Positions 34,101-44,529 of a stretch of DNA of 64,000 nucleotides are shown piece by piece. Origin of the DNA: Phoenix dactylifera (Eukaryota; Streptophyta; Magnoliopsida; Arecales; Arecaceae); the NCBI RefSeq assembly GCF_009389715.1, contig NC_052399.1, forward strand, positions 16,805,646 through 16,869,645, in the 5' to 3' direction. Numbering within the stretch: the stretch's first letter is position 1; every line of letters starts with the position of its first letter. The notes under the pieces are model-generated. The model was given only the letters and a program-made list of their open reading frames with translations, was not told the DNA's origin and searched no databases. Made by a program: the position numbers and the translations under genes.

Positions 34101-36609
34101 GCTTTGGGAGGATTCCAAAGTGGCTGTGTTACCCTAGCTAGAAGATTCCGGTTATTAAGCATTAGATAGGAGCAAATATATTTATCAATAATATGCTATT
34201 CACCAATAAGACTGGGTAGATGCAGATGTCATTCCTAGAGCTGATGGTTGAGCTAGTGGTCAGAGTGGCTGCTGCAGAGATGGGTGTAATAGCAGCTGGT
34301 GACATGGGCTTCAGATCCATGCTTGAGTACAAAGTTCATGATAGATGAAGGCAAGCACAAATGATCATGGACCTTACTGACCAATTGACCATGCTTGCAA
34401 GCTGAACATCAGTGGTAGGTAGTCGCATGTGTGCTATGATGTGTTGAGACATGAATGCATAAGATGCTGTGGGACTTACATGGTTGTGTGCAGAGCTTAT
34501 AACTCATAAACACATTGAGCATTAAATCTTTCACATGGCGTTCGAGCTAGTTTGGTTAAAGAGGTATTGGTTCTTGAAGGAGGAAGTAAACAAAAGTTGT
34601 AAATGCAACGCAGGTGGCGCAGATGTGCAGTCATTAAGAATGGAGGCTTTAGAAGTCATACAAGCTAAAAATGTCGGGGCCAAGGAGTATTCTTCTCTCT
34701 CTGAAACTTGTTTGATCAACCTCCACAATAGTGACTTTCTGGGTGCATGTAATTGCACATGTTAGTTTACAATATTGCCCCTTTTGTTATAAAATGCTTT
34801 CGGATAAGTGAAGACAATTAGGCAATTTGTGCATTGTGTCTGAAGACTCTAAACCTTGTTCAACCAACTTGTATACGGGATATATTTGTCTAATGAGATT
34901 CTCTCTTTATCAAATTAATGAAAAATTTCAGCACCAGCAGTTCTATGTGCAGACAACACCAAAAAAGTAATAAAAGCAGACTGAGACATACGAATTGATT
35001 AATGTTAGACCATTTAGTTCCTGAAACATTACCAAAAAGCATCTGCCACCTCTGCATTATAGAAACTTGAGATGCAAACGGTCTCATCAAGCAACAAAAT
35101 ATCTTGAATTTTGGTCAAATGCAATCTTCAGCCGCTCAAAATAGATACATTGAAGAGTCTCAAAGACCCAGAGAGGCTTCATCACTGTTGGCCAAAGATA
35201 GCAAATGTCATCTAGGATCTCATCTGGAAGTAATCAAGAGGTGATCATCTAAAGAGGTTCTCATGATCGTAAGAAAGCCCAAATAGCATTTTGTCTTTTC
35301 TAGTTTTCATCTTCCACTGAGTGTTATATAAATTATCCACCAGAATGGGTTCTGGCAAAGTGTAATCATATAAAAGAAGACTACTTTTTGTGCTGTTGAG
35401 CAAGTATATATTGTTAGGACTTTAATGTCCTGAGGATCAATCTTCCACGATTCTTCTCTTCCACCATTTTAGCATGTTAATGTCTAAGTATTGTCATGCA
35501 AGTATGCAATTATTAAGGTTCTCTCCCAGATCACTACTTCATCTATCTTCAGTTAGGAGAAAGATTCCTCCTTATTCGGCATACAAATCCAGATTCATAT
35601 CTTCTCTCCTTTTCTTGTACCACCATTTCAACCATTGTTGCGTAGTAGGAGCTTCATCAGTCTGCTTACTGTCTGGATCATACTCCCTCGTAACTAGATA
35701 GATGCACCTTGCCTGCAAACTTCCACCAAAATATTGGCATATTGTGCAAAGCCTGTCTCCAGTACTCATAATTTATGGGCACAGATTTCCCACTCTATGA
35801 AAATGAGAGATCCGTTTGTCATGTTTTGTGAACATATTTCTCATTAACTTCCATTATCTGTAAACTATGAAAAGTCATACTTTTGGCTAATTGTGCTGAT
35901 GGAAAAGCTCCAAAGAAATGTGACACCAGTTCCTGAATAAAATCATAAAACAAAGTATATTTTGTAGGAGTCCGGTCTCAAATTTTCTCTGCTTTTGTAA
36001 ATTATAAAGCTCTAGGCTCTTGTTGTGAACTTGTGATATGTAAATACTCTATCATACTATGCAATATGCAGCAAGGAATGGAATATGCGCAATATCTATA
36101 TATACCATTAATATTATCTCCACTTGAAGCTTCTTTTGTTATTATGATAACCTATTTCAGCTGCTATTTCCTCTTGTCCAGGTGGGGGGCACTGCTGCTC
36201 TAGGTATTGTGATGAAGCAAGGATTAGAGAGAGAAGGAAATTTTTTTGGAAGAAGGCCGTAGACATAGATGATCTATGTGGGACGGGTGATGCATGGTGG
36301 GGCATCAGAGGGCACATGCATGATGATTTTAATCGCAGCAGCGAGGCCATATCATATTATGAACATGTTCGGAACAACATGTTTGTGGAGTCGGTATTAG
36401 ATGTCTATTGGGAGCTCCCACCAGTGGCTGGTCCCTCACTCACTCATCAAACAAGATATGACCCTGCCCGTGCTCCAGATCCAATCATCGAAGATGGCAG
36501 GTTTGACTTGTTCCGAAAGCCCGGTCTAACAAGGCTTGAATGTGCTGTATTCAATGGATACACTCAGATGGTCTATCTTCAGATATCCCGACTCTTGACT
36601 GTTGAGTAA
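28141..36609 (+). CDS. Plant single-pass membrane protein with methyltransferase-like domain, 329 aa, four exons
   Basis: Exons: 28141-28483, 29117-29561, 29972-30087 and 36182-36609 (stop TAA), 990 coding nt, all introns GT-AG with consistent phases. The N-terminus is basic and low-complexity (poly-Gly then poly-Asp, 23-33). One transmembrane segment follows (about 57-75, CLISAFLFLLFFHLAKFIS) preceded by Arg/Lys, so a type II membrane protein of the secretory pathway is likely. The lumenal part has MIESGAFKGHST (173-184), resembling the glycine-rich motif I of class I S-adenosylmethionine methyltransferases and cephalosporin-hydroxylase-like proteins. It also has VFFDDHQN (252-259) and IFDDNYDTGTGDH, repeated Asp-rich ends of beta strands. 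I recognise it as a conserved plant type without a settled function and give no symbol. Catalysis is not shown. The last intron is 6.1 kb. A LINE lies head-to-head about 260 bp upstream. Confidence 0.85.
30088..36181 (+). other. Large intron 3 of the membrane protein gene
   Basis: 6,094 bp, T-rich, donor GTACCT and acceptor TTGTCCAG. It contains a local direct repeat of about 60 bp (GCTAGCAAAAAGT...CCATCTCT, 30495-30600). Several chance open frames (for example 33274-33747) lack domains. No complete transposon, terminal repeats or embedded gene could be identified; old unrecognised insertions are likely given the size. Confidence 0.6.
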
Positions 36610-37830
36610 CAGTAGAAAATTTTGTTCCAATCAACTGTACATATCTTCTTTTCTGCTGGATATGCAGGTGCAAGTGGGATCAAAGATTTGTTCAATCTAG
36701 ATATCTGCCCCTATCTCTTTACTCTTGAGTAACTGTAAAAAAATTTGTTCAAATCAACTGTAGATATATGCTTCCACAATCATTTCCAGATTCCTTACAA
36801 AAGGTGAGCAAGTTAACAGGCTTTTGTCTGGTAATTGGATTTCTATCCTCATTTTTTTTTTCCAGCATACTAGTAATTCGTTTTCTATCAGATGCATGGT
36901 TGTTGGCTTCTGTGAAATTTGAGGAAGAATTTATTTTTAGTTGGTAATTTGATATTGTTTGATGGTTAAGATTAAAGCAATGATTAAGCTGCATTTATGA
37001 GGTCAGACTTTAAGTTTGATTAATTTATTACTGTTTGTTTTGTGTATACTCTAGTGGCGTTTCATGTTACGAGGTGGTGTACCACAATGTATGTTTGAAC
37101 TTTAAATATTGACATAGCAAGGAAATGAAATTGAGGAGAGTGTTGATATCAGCTAGACTGCAGACTTCTATTTCATTTCCTGTCATTAGCAAATGAACAG
37201 TCTTAATGGAAGCAATGACGCCTCTCTGTCTTTGACAAGTAGGGTTGTTTTTCTGCTTGTTATGATATATATACCTTTGATGATCATTCTGTTTATTTGG
37301 ACATGGTGTGGTCCAAAATGGTGACAGTATAATGGTATCCAACTGTTAAAATGAGATGAAAGGGGTAAATGGTGAACATGAATAGTAGATAGGCAGGATC
37401 AGAAAAAAGTTAGGGTAGCACAGAGAGGCATTCTATTCTATATGCCATCAGAGCAGAGAAGATGAACAAAAATATTCACCTGAATGTAATTGGTAGCACC
37501 AATTATGGGCTTGGAGCACCAAGGGCAATTTATCGGCATGGTGTTCGATCGTGACAGCAGAATGTTATGTTGTTATATTGGAGATCCCGTTCTTTTTTTT
37601 TAAATTTGTTAAGATTGAGGAAATGAGTGAGCTACATTTCTAAGATCATTGTCAAGTTTAGTTGCTGTGCTGCTACTTGTTCCATTTAATATAGTGAGGT
37701 TATTTATAGTGAGTGCGTCGCAAATCAGCCTCTTATTTCGTTTTCCTTTTCTTAGAAGATGATCTCCATGGAAGAAAAATCTAAGGAACGAGTGCTTACC
37801 ATTATACCAAAAGCAATTACTATTAGTGAA
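36610..37830. other. 3' UTR and downstream flank of the membrane protein gene
   Basis: Begins with two similar copies of a segment (CTCTTGA(C/G)TxxxTGAGTAAC...AATTTxGTTCxAATCAACTGTA, 36590-36640 and 36720-36765), so the stop-codon region was locally duplicated. The rest is AT-rich with no gene. Confidence 0.5.
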
Positions 37831-37834
37831 GGCA

Positions 37835-38174
37835 CACTACTCTAATACCTCAACCGTCCAGGGGCCCTTGTAGCACGAAGCGCCTCGAGTCGACTCGACC
37901 GACACCCAACTGGCCTCCGCCACGTGTGATCCACACGCCAGAGACACCAGGCATCCACGCTGGCAGGCGGCTAGACTGACTCGGCCCTTCAGGCCTCCGC
38001 CAACAATTCCCCCCCTCTCCTCAGCGTGATGCCTGGGTCTCGAACTCGAGACCTCATGGCTTTGATACCAATTGTAACAACCCAGGACCTTACCCAAAAT
38101 GACTAGCCGGAAGGTATTGTTTGGGTTTCTTGATCTTATATAAATACCCAAGATCTACCCAGCGAATAACCGAT
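37835..38174 (-). mobile_element. Truncated small LTR element with initiator-tRNA primer site
   Basis: On the minus strand: an LTR end from 38174 to 38073 (CATCGGTTATTCGCTGGGTAG to GGGTTGTTACA); the primer-binding site TTGGTATCAAAGCC (38072-38059); a short interior; a purine tract GAGAGGGGGGG (38021-38011); and then at 38005 a new LTR start TGTTGGCGGAGGCC that runs to about 37835. The 5' LTR lacks its first part and the 3' LTR lacks its end, so both sides are broken. The R/U5 part is closely related to the TRIM at 38959-39388, but the U3 part (GC-rich, with GGCGGAGGCC twice) is different, indicating a related family with a longer LTR. Confidence 0.75.
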
Positions 38175-38439
38175 GAAGCCTCTTATTTGACGGAGCATTG
38201 AATTATTTGGTCTGTTGGTGGTGTAAAGTGGTGTCATTTTTATGGTATCCAACCGGTGAAACCGAGGTGCCAACCAGCCTTACCTCAGCTGATTGACATC
38301 CCTCTCCCAAACGGCGGATGGGTACGATAAACTTTCTTCTTTGAGCTTGTAAATCCATGGCAGCAGAGAAATAGCCGAAAGAAAATTATTGACGGCTAGA
38401 TTATAGATGCTAGTGGCCGAGAGGGCTCTGAGAAGGTGG

Positions 38440-39930
38440 CCCGAAGTAGGCGCAGATGTTTCTTCATGTTGCGAGAGATCGTGAGGTATCTGCCAATTGC
38501 TTCAGCTAATATAGATGACTGATAGGTGATAGGCGGAGCATCAATGTGATCAGCGACCCATGGGTGGATGGCTTCTCCTTGAAGCTCTGGCCAACTACGG
38601 TTAATGTCGAGGTAGTGGAGGGACTACAGGTATGCGACATCTTCGACCCTGGAGGGGCAACATGGGACAATGCCAGGTTAGGTCAAGTTTTCGGAATACG
38701 TCTTGCTAAGAGGGTTCGGTCTCTTCCAGTACCAGGGTGTGCGGGACCAGATATCCGGATTTGGAGCACCTCGTGCAGAACCGGTGTCAGGGTGGGGGAT
38801 CTCTCCTGTGTTTTCCGACGGGAGCATGAGGCAGGACCAGAGTGTACTTAAATCTAGCACTTGGGCCTTCACCTAAAGGTAGCACTGTTTTTATGGAAGG
38901 TGGTCTGGGATCGGCTGCCAATGAGAGCCATATTTAGCGGACGAGGTTTGAGGATTCCTGTGAGGACCCGTGCGGGCGTGTGTTTAGTCCCACATCGGTT
39001 ATTCGCTGGGTAGATCTTGGGTACTTATACAGGATCAAGGAACCCAAATAATACCTTCCGGCTAGCCACTTTGGGTGAGGTCCTGGGTTGTTACAAATGG
39101 TACCCGGCCCATAACCTATGTGGACTAGGGGACACTACAGCACGGATCTATTGGGACTGACCACGGGCCAATCGTGGTGTTTGTGATTAGATTTGAATAG
39201 ATATGAATCCTTAGCCTGACGAGGACGTCAGGGCTTGAACGGGGGGAATATGTGAGGACCCGTGCGGGGCGTGTGTTTAGTCCCACATCGGTTATTTGCT
39301 GGGTAGATCTTGGGTACTTATACATGATCAAGGAACCCAAATAATACCTTCCGGCTAGCCACTTTGGGTGAGGTCCTGAGTTGTTACAATTCCTTTAGAG
39401 TGCGAGGTCTGCGGTGTCGACGAGACGGTGGACCATGCGCTATTTGAGTGTTCGTGGGCAAAAGTGACTTGATAGTTGGCAGGGATTCTACGGGAGGCTT
39501 GGAGTCAGAGAGAGCGGGTTTTACGAATCATCCGCTGGTGGTCGGGCAACCCACTGACACGCCAGAAGGCTATTAGAGCGACTTACACAGTATATCAGAT
39601 CTGGCTGGCAAGGAATGTTCGAACTTTTGGTGAGCACAGCATGTCACCGAAGCTCATGGTAAAGAGCGCCTAGGTATAAGCGGCAGAGATTAGTCATGTT
39701 TCCTTCTCAGAAGAGCCTTTGACAGTTTGGAATATCTGGGATTCCCATTCTGCTCAGGCAGCACCCCGTACGGTATTTTTTACCTAAGAGCCCACACCCC
39801 CAAGCTTTCTCAAGATCAACTTTGATGGGTCTGTTTTGGATAGAGGCATGAGGAAAGATGCGAGTTTTTTCATCGGGGACCCGAACTCCAGGGTAAGCAG
39901 TGATGCTAGTTTTAGCATTCTTGCTCGGCA
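38440..39930 (+). pseudogene. 5'-truncated LINE ORF2 remnant, split by a TRIM
   Basis: Plus-strand fragments line up with the end of ORF2 of the intact LINE: VISDPWVDGFSLKLWP (38549 on) with DVLEDRWVTEQPMSRLP; VALFLWKVVWDRLPMR (about 38878-38925) with VALFIWKVAWGCLPTR; CEVCGVDETVDHALFEC (after 39388) with CDECTETEETMDHVLLQC; and FLKINFDGSVLDRG (about 39805-39850), the RNase H start. Stops and frame changes are frequent. The TRIM at 38959-39388 interrupts the codons for GLRIP|LECEVC; removing it with one ATTCC restores the alignment. No reverse transcriptase catalytic region is present, consistent with 5' truncation on insertion. Confidence 0.85.
38959..39388 (+). mobile_element. TRIM element, complete, 430 bp, target duplication ATTCC
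   Basis: LTRs 38959-39095 (137 bp) and 39251-39388 (138 bp), differing at only a few bases, both TGTGAGGACCCGTGCGGG to TGGGTTGTTACA or TGAGTTGTTACA. The primer-site position holds AATGGTACCCGGCCC, and the polypurine tract GAACGGGGGGAA stands before the right LTR. ATTCC flanks both sides (38954-38958, 39389-39393). It contains the TAGTCCCACATCGGTTATTCGC hallmark. The near-identity of the LTRs makes it the youngest of the small LTR elements in the window. Its insertion into a LINE relic gives a clear order of events. Confidence 0.95.
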
Positions 39931-40189
39931 GCAAGTCTAAAGGCGTAAGCCCAATCATGTCCATCTGAATAACGGCAATCCTGGAATACAATAGAAAATC
40001 CCTTTTTGTTTTCGGCCAAAATTCCTCTAAACGTATTTAAGTGTAAATGAGATTGAATTATTGTTCTCACGACTCTTACACTATGCTGAGAAGCATCAAC
40101 ATTTATTAATCTTCCAAACGCCTTGCGAGTATTCTTTATTAGATGCCAATGATATACATGTCTGATACCAATGTATTTCTTTCTTTCTT

Positions 40190-40520
40190 TCAAGTTATCA
40201 ATGATATACTATTTGATAATCTAATCTTATGATATACGCGTTCTCTGGCTTCTCCCTGCCATGGCCAAGGCGTGCTTCTAGCAGCTCCAAGCTCTCGCTG
40301 ATAGGTCGAGATTTTGGGTGAGATTATCGTTTGACTCCAGTTTTCCGCTGCGATGCCTCGACGAGTTCGAGACCAGCCACTCATCGGAGAGCACCAGGCG
40401 TTGAGACCTAGAAGATTGGTGGGAGACGAGGATTTTGCTTGTCTTCTTTAACGCGAGATTAGGGTTTGGGTTTGGGCTCGCCCGAGCTGACGGGAGGGAC
40501 AGTGTAGACTTGCCCATGAC
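40190..40520 (-). other. Exon-like GC-rich block with a telo-box
   Basis: On the minus strand an ATG-initiated frame from 40517 (MGKSTLSLPSARASPNPNPN...) has Ser/Pro/Asn-rich composition, and the sequence AAACCCTAA (complement of 40459-40467), a telo-box common near plant transcription starts. The frame stops after 79 codons and I could not link it to further exons. A neighbouring frame at 40193-39912 (HVYHWHLIKNTRKAFGRL...) is also unrecognised. It may be the first exon of a broken or captured gene. Confidence 0.3.
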
Positions 40521-40778
40521 TGACAGGTGCTGAGAGTGCCAATGGGGAGGTAGCTAGCCTTTATGCTGCTGCGAGTACACTGATGACGGTGGACATCAAA
40601 TCAAGTGGTGTACGATAATAATAATAATAAAAGGAAAAATAAAAGACTGGGGAAGGCAAGGCAGGCATTGGCAGCGGATCCAAGCAGGATTGCCTCAAAG
40701 GAAACGCAAGCCTCGTTCTTGTTTTGTAGCCCTTGTCGTTTTTATTTGAGAATCCACCGTGGCTGGGAACGGGGCTCA

Positions 40779-40990
40779 GCTTGCAATTTGGTTAGATTTC
40801 AGCGTTGCAAATATAGGTTATATAGAAATGATACAAAAACATCTCTGTTCATTATAGCACCCTAACGTACGTCTATCTTGCGTTGCAAATATAGGTTATA
40901 GAAACGATACAAAAACACATAAAAGTGAACCCTATTTATGCACCTATCTCTATCTCGAATCAACTTGCCATTTGGTTAGATTTCAGCGAA
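40779..40990. repeat. Short local duplications
   Basis: GCGTTGCAAATATAGGTTAT with following ATAGAAAxGATACAAAAACA occurs at 40802 and 40880, and TTGC(A/C)ATTTGGTTAGATTTCAGCG at 40779 and 40967. These are two overlapping duplications of about 80 and 190 bp. Confidence 0.8.
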
Positions 40991-40994
40991 TCAT

Positions 40995-43895
40995 GATGCT
41001 ATGCTTATCTCTAAAATAATTACCCAACTACATCGGCCATTTTGAAGCCCTCTCTCTCTCATTTATGTTTTCTTTTTGAGATACTATCTTCTGATTTCTC
41101 CCTTATTGATTCCAAAAATGGTTTCTTCTTTCTACATAGCAACATATATTACGTTTGCATCAAATAAATGTATGCATTTTTTTATTACAAGAATAAGGAT
41201 ATATTGATTCAATAGAATTCAGAATGGACCGTTTGAGTATGAAAACAAAATAAGTGGCCAACTTTGGCAAATATGAAAACGATGAATGGCTTGTGGATAC
41301 ATATTTTGGGAGAGTAATAACAACAGCTGTTCAGCCTATAAATTATTAAGATTGGTTTTGTCAAACTGTCGCCGGAGTTGTTGAAGATTGTTAGAATTAT
41401 TTTGTCAGCATTTAAGATAACCACCCTAGGTCTTATTCTCTGTATTAATAACTAAATTTTGCTGATGTATCATAATTGATCCTGTTGAAATATGTTATGT
41501 TTTCCTTACACTTTTTTCAGAAAAAGTTTGAAATAATACTGTTTTTGTAAAAGGGAAGAAGTATATTTTTGAATCTCATGAGAACTATCCTCTCTTAAGG
41601 CTCCAAGAAAGGAGGTGTAACCCAGCGGACTGCAGTTCTAGGCCGAGTGTACACCCCCAAGCACTTAAATGATCATGCCTCTCACCCCTTCAACCCTGAT
41701 CAAAGTTATCTAAAGGAGAGGTAGAAGTTGTATATACCACACGGCATGCACCTCGTGCATACGATAAATCACAATTGCTTGTTTTCATAATGGCTTTTGA
41801 TAGATAATTTTTCAGAAACGACTGAATATCATCTGCAGCATGCACGGCGACCTGGTGCATGCATGCTGTGTAGGATATAATTTCTTAAGTGAGAGGGTTT
41901 GTCGGAGCAAATTTTCATGATGCCATTATTGATGCGGACAAAAGAAATAGACAAATGGTGATGGTTGCATGAGAATCAATAATTTGGTCCTATCCGCTCA
42001 AGATATCCTAGTTGTGTAGGCCGAAATTTTCAAATAATAATAATAATACACTCAAACCATTCATTCTCTTCTTTTTTTCTTATAAAGAAATGATATACAA
42101 ATGGCACCACAATGAAACCCTCTACAGGGCTACAACTCTTTAAGGAGGACTCAACCAAATGAGGTGGCTGCGTCAAAAGTGGATTAATTGCTTGAAGAAA
42201 TCCACAAGGAAAATGTTGGGGCACAAGGCATATGGCTTGGTAGGAGGACAAGTCCCATGGATCCCGGGTTCCAATCTTTGGCTTGGGTTAGAAGACTAGC
42301 TGCAGGCAGCCGAACGTATAATTGGGGCTGTCGACATGGCCACAGGGGGGATGTACTTTGTTCGCCCACAGGTCTATCTAAATCAAAACGCCGGGTGTCT
42401 CCCCAACCACCTCCAATTCCCACAGAAAGCAGATCTCCCACACGTTCTTCTCACCGATTCCACCATCCATTCTTATTCTTTAGCTTCGTACGCTCTTTCG
42501 AATTGATTCCTTTCGTCCCCACCGTTCAGATATATATAAAATATAACCCCCATCATCATGCTAGTTAATTAATTAGCATGGCAGTGTGTGTTCTGTATTT
42601 GTAATCTGAAGAAAATGAGAAGCTTCGTCGCACGAACAATTACAACGGCATTCTTCTTAGCAGGAAAATTTTTCATCTTGCTACGTACTAAACTCCTTGA
42701 CGAGCAACTAGTTTTCGAGCATCATGCAGCAACGTTGCCGAACGCTAATTAGATTATCTCATACTTGCATCATGTGGGGCTTAAAAGATTCAATCGTTGA
42801 AGGATGAGCTCGCAGAATCATTACTACATTCATGCATCAACCAGTCGTTCCATGAAAAATTCACAGATGCCTCTGTGTATTATTATCTCCCGCACTTTCC
42901 ACGTAAAAACTTCCAAGGAAAAGCCGAAGTTAGCCATAAAGTGACTCGAGCTTTCAGGCATAAGACCAGCCGGTGTGGATTTAAAAAATTAAACTAATGG
43001 TTGAAGTACAGGCAAGAAGATTGCTATGCACAGCGAACCCACAAAAACAAACAAAAAAAAAACGATATTAATTAACAAAGGAACTGCACCACTGGTTGAA
43101 GTTATTTTTTGGCTCGAGGGAAGAAAGAGCAGATCAACATTGGAGCATATGACATCACAGCGAGGGACCACTGAAACGTTGCCATCCATTTAAAAACAAT
43201 GCCACCCTGACCGACAGGCATCAGCATTATTGCAATTTCGGAGTAATAAATTTCGCCGTTCGAAGTATTTTCAATGAATCAGGACAGAGACCGGAGAGGA
43301 GAAAAGAAAAATACGAATCGATGAACAACCAAGTTCCGTGCATTTCAATCAATAAGTTCGATGTCATAATGCCGGTTTCACATGCACACCAACAGGCAGG
43401 CATCGTTAGAATAGAAAGGAAGGGGAGAAGCGGAGCATCATTTCTAAGGAGAAAGCCTGATTCCAGGGAAACACAAATCCCCCTCCATTTCCATTGCTCT
43501 ATACTTGTTTATTCTAGGTGAAATGATGATGGAAAAGGCCTTTGAACCCTTCTGTAGACAATAAATCATAGCCCTCAAAAAGTAATGTTAGGCAGTGAAG
43601 GTCCCCACTCTCACCAAGCTTTCACAGAAAAGCTGGCTATAGAGCAGGGTTTACCATGCATGTCCAGTACTGAAAGAAAAAAAAGCCTGCATGGAAGGAT
43701 CACTACAATTTAAGAGTCTGAAACGTAGGATTTATTCATGAGGGGTTTTTCAGGTGAATAGGGACATGGAATCACCTACCCCAACCACGCCTCCTGGAAG
43801 AAGAAGACACTAGCAATCAAACGGAGGAACAATGTACTTCGGGGAGAAACCATGCAGCAGTAACCTGGCTTGTTGACGGGGTCAAGTTCTGGATA
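40995..43895. other. Intergenic, no gene recognised
   Basis: Mixed composition; short open frames only. A GC-richer piece at 42180-42480 has no identifiable product. A small palindrome CATGCTA...TAGCATG lies near 42557-42580. The stretch near 43.9-44.5 kb is taken as the 3' UTR of the Aux/IAA gene. Confidence 0.45.
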
Positions 43896-44529
43896 TCAAA
43901 ATTATTCTTATGAAGGGCAATGGTCTCGACCTGACCACAAGATCGAAACTCCAGCAAAAAGCAACAGTGCTAATGGCCACCATTCCATCATGGGACACCC
44001 CATCAGGTGCCCAAAACCATCAGAGGGGTACACAACAAAAGACACGCATGATCTACAAACCATTCAGAAGCTTTTGACCTTGAGGCTACTACCGTGCCAT
44101 GGAGGCCTGGTAGATCGTTTGTCCCTGATCACTAGAGGCCATGGACTCAGGTGATTTCCATGCTGGAAAAACATTGAAAACAGAGACAGTATGAACACCA
44201 TCAAGAGACGAGGGAATTTGTAAATAACATTTGCAAGCAGGGAACAGTGCCCGAAACACAGCAGCTGCAAACAGCAGACCAACCATTTACACAAATAGGA
44301 ATAACATGACAGGCATACAAAGACTGACGGCACAATCTAACAAAGCTTATGTCCCTGGGGGATCTTACGAGGCTAATAGAAAGTCTTAGTTCATTTGAAG
44401 CAGCAAACCACAGGATATAATAGATATATAACAGTTTCCAGATATAACCCTTTAATCTTTTGGTTTTGAGAGGGGCCCTTGCAGCCATCTGATTCACTGG
44501 TGCTTTCACTGAGGCTTCTTGGCAAAGGA

